Source: Anaeromyxobacteraceae bacterium (GTDB lineage Bacteria > Myxococcota > Myxococcia > Myxococcales > Anaeromyxobacteraceae). From it: DNA of 6,892 bases. Positions 6,588-6,892 of this stretch are shown here, in pieces (within the stretch, counting starts at the first letter, position 1; each line of letters starts with the position of its first letter). Below the pieces are notes generated by a model. The model ran no database searches, was not told the origin of the DNA, and saw nothing but the letters and a program-made list of their open reading frames with translations. A program made the translations under genes and the position numbers. Location: positions 1-6,892 of the forward strand of contig DAIEMM010000104.1 of assembly GCA_027349605.1 (NCBI GenBank). Direction: 5' to 3'.

Positions 6588-6892
6588 ATGGCGGTCGACA
6601 AGAACAAGATCGTCGCCGAGGCGACCCGGTTCGTTCAGAAGGGGCAGTACGACAAGGCCCTCAAGGCCTACGACAAGATCCTCGCCGAGGACCGCCGGGA
6701 AGTCCGCACGCTCCTCAAGGTCGGGGAGATCCACCAGAAGAAGGGCGACAGCGGCGCCGCGGCCGTGGTCTTCAACCAGGTCGCCGAGATCTACGGCGAG
6801 CAGGGCTTCTTCCTCAAGGCGGTGGCGGTCTACAAGCAGATCGCCAAGCTCACCCCGGACGACGTCCGGGTGAACGAGAAGCTCGCCGGGCT
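6588..6892 (+). CDS. Tetratricopeptide-repeat protein, 3'-truncated by the window edge
   Basis: The frame is open from ATG 6588 to the end, giving 101 residues. It shows about two and a half TPR units: residues 8-35 (ATRFVQKGQYDKALKAYDKI), 42-69 (LLKVGEIHQKKGDSGAAAVVF) and 73-90 (GFFLKAVAVYKQIAKLTP). These have the expected small residues and aromatic positions and a Pro at the end of a helix pair. TPRs form superhelical scaffolds for protein binding; partners cannot be read from the sequence. No signal peptide or membrane segment is visible, so it is probably cytoplasmic. An in-frame TAG at 6561 and the lack of other starts make ATG 6588 the only possible start, yet no purine-rich ribosome binding site precedes it. 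Similar TPR proteins are common in myxobacteria and some act in motility, but no function is assigned here. Confidence 0.88.
   Translation, partial: MAVDKNKIVAEATRFVQKGQYDKALKAYDKILAEDRREVRTLLKVGEIHQKKGDSGAAAVVFNQVAEIYGEQGFFLKAVAVYKQIAKLTPDDVRVNEKLAG

Overview
The window is GC-rich and protein-dense, and almost certainly comes from a myxobacterium (Myxococcota, formerly Deltaproteobacteria). The evidence is a PilQ secretin with three AMIN-type repeats and an Ala/Pro-rich linker, a single-domain Roadblock/LC7 protein of the MglB/MglC type, strong GC preference at third codon positions, and a TPR protein of a style common in that phylum. The gene order pilQ - lipoprotein - Roadblock - efp - accB - accC - TPR matches what I remember of Myxococcus xanthus just beyond its type IV pilus cluster. 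That is recollection, not a search, and I cannot name a genus. All genes are on the plus strand and no gap exceeds 160 bases. I see no tRNA, rRNA, CRISPR array, insertion sequence or other mobile element.

Positions 3-2675 hold pilQ, the outer-membrane secretin of the type IV pilus. It is open at the left edge, so its true start lies outside the window. Nine bases later, with its ribosome binding site overlapping the pilQ stop, comes an unrecognised cysteine-rich lipoprotein (2685-3347). The next gap (3348-3490) is the most structured non-coding stretch. It has a 9-bp inverted repeat, a good sigma70-like promoter whose 17-bp spacer is three GCAGG units plus GC, and a textbook intrinsic terminator with a T5 tract just before the next ribosome binding site. 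A 119-residue Roadblock/LC7 protein follows (3491-3850), a likely regulator of a small GTPase in motility or polarity.

The second half is housekeeping: efp (translation elongation factor P, 3917-4489), accB (biotin carboxyl carrier protein, 4522-5052) and accC (biotin carboxylase, 5061-6434). They are closely spaced and probably cotranscribed. AccB carries the biotin that AccC carboxylates in the first step of fatty-acid synthesis. After a gap with its own promoter-like sequence and a leader hairpin, a TPR protein begins at 6588 and runs off the right edge.

The main anomaly is in accC. The reading frame is intact and conserved over 457 residues except for one in-frame TAG at codon 217 (5709-5711), inside the ATP-grasp fold and before the catalytic residues. 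AccC is normally essential, so this is a sequencing or assembly error, a real nonsense mutation covered by another biotin carboxylase or a suppressor, or stop-codon readthrough. A single-base error or mutation is the simplest explanation. I found no clearly new multi-gene system. The items most worth following up are the accC amber codon, the repeat-built promoter with a terminator behind it, and the uncharacterised lipoprotein coupled to pilQ.
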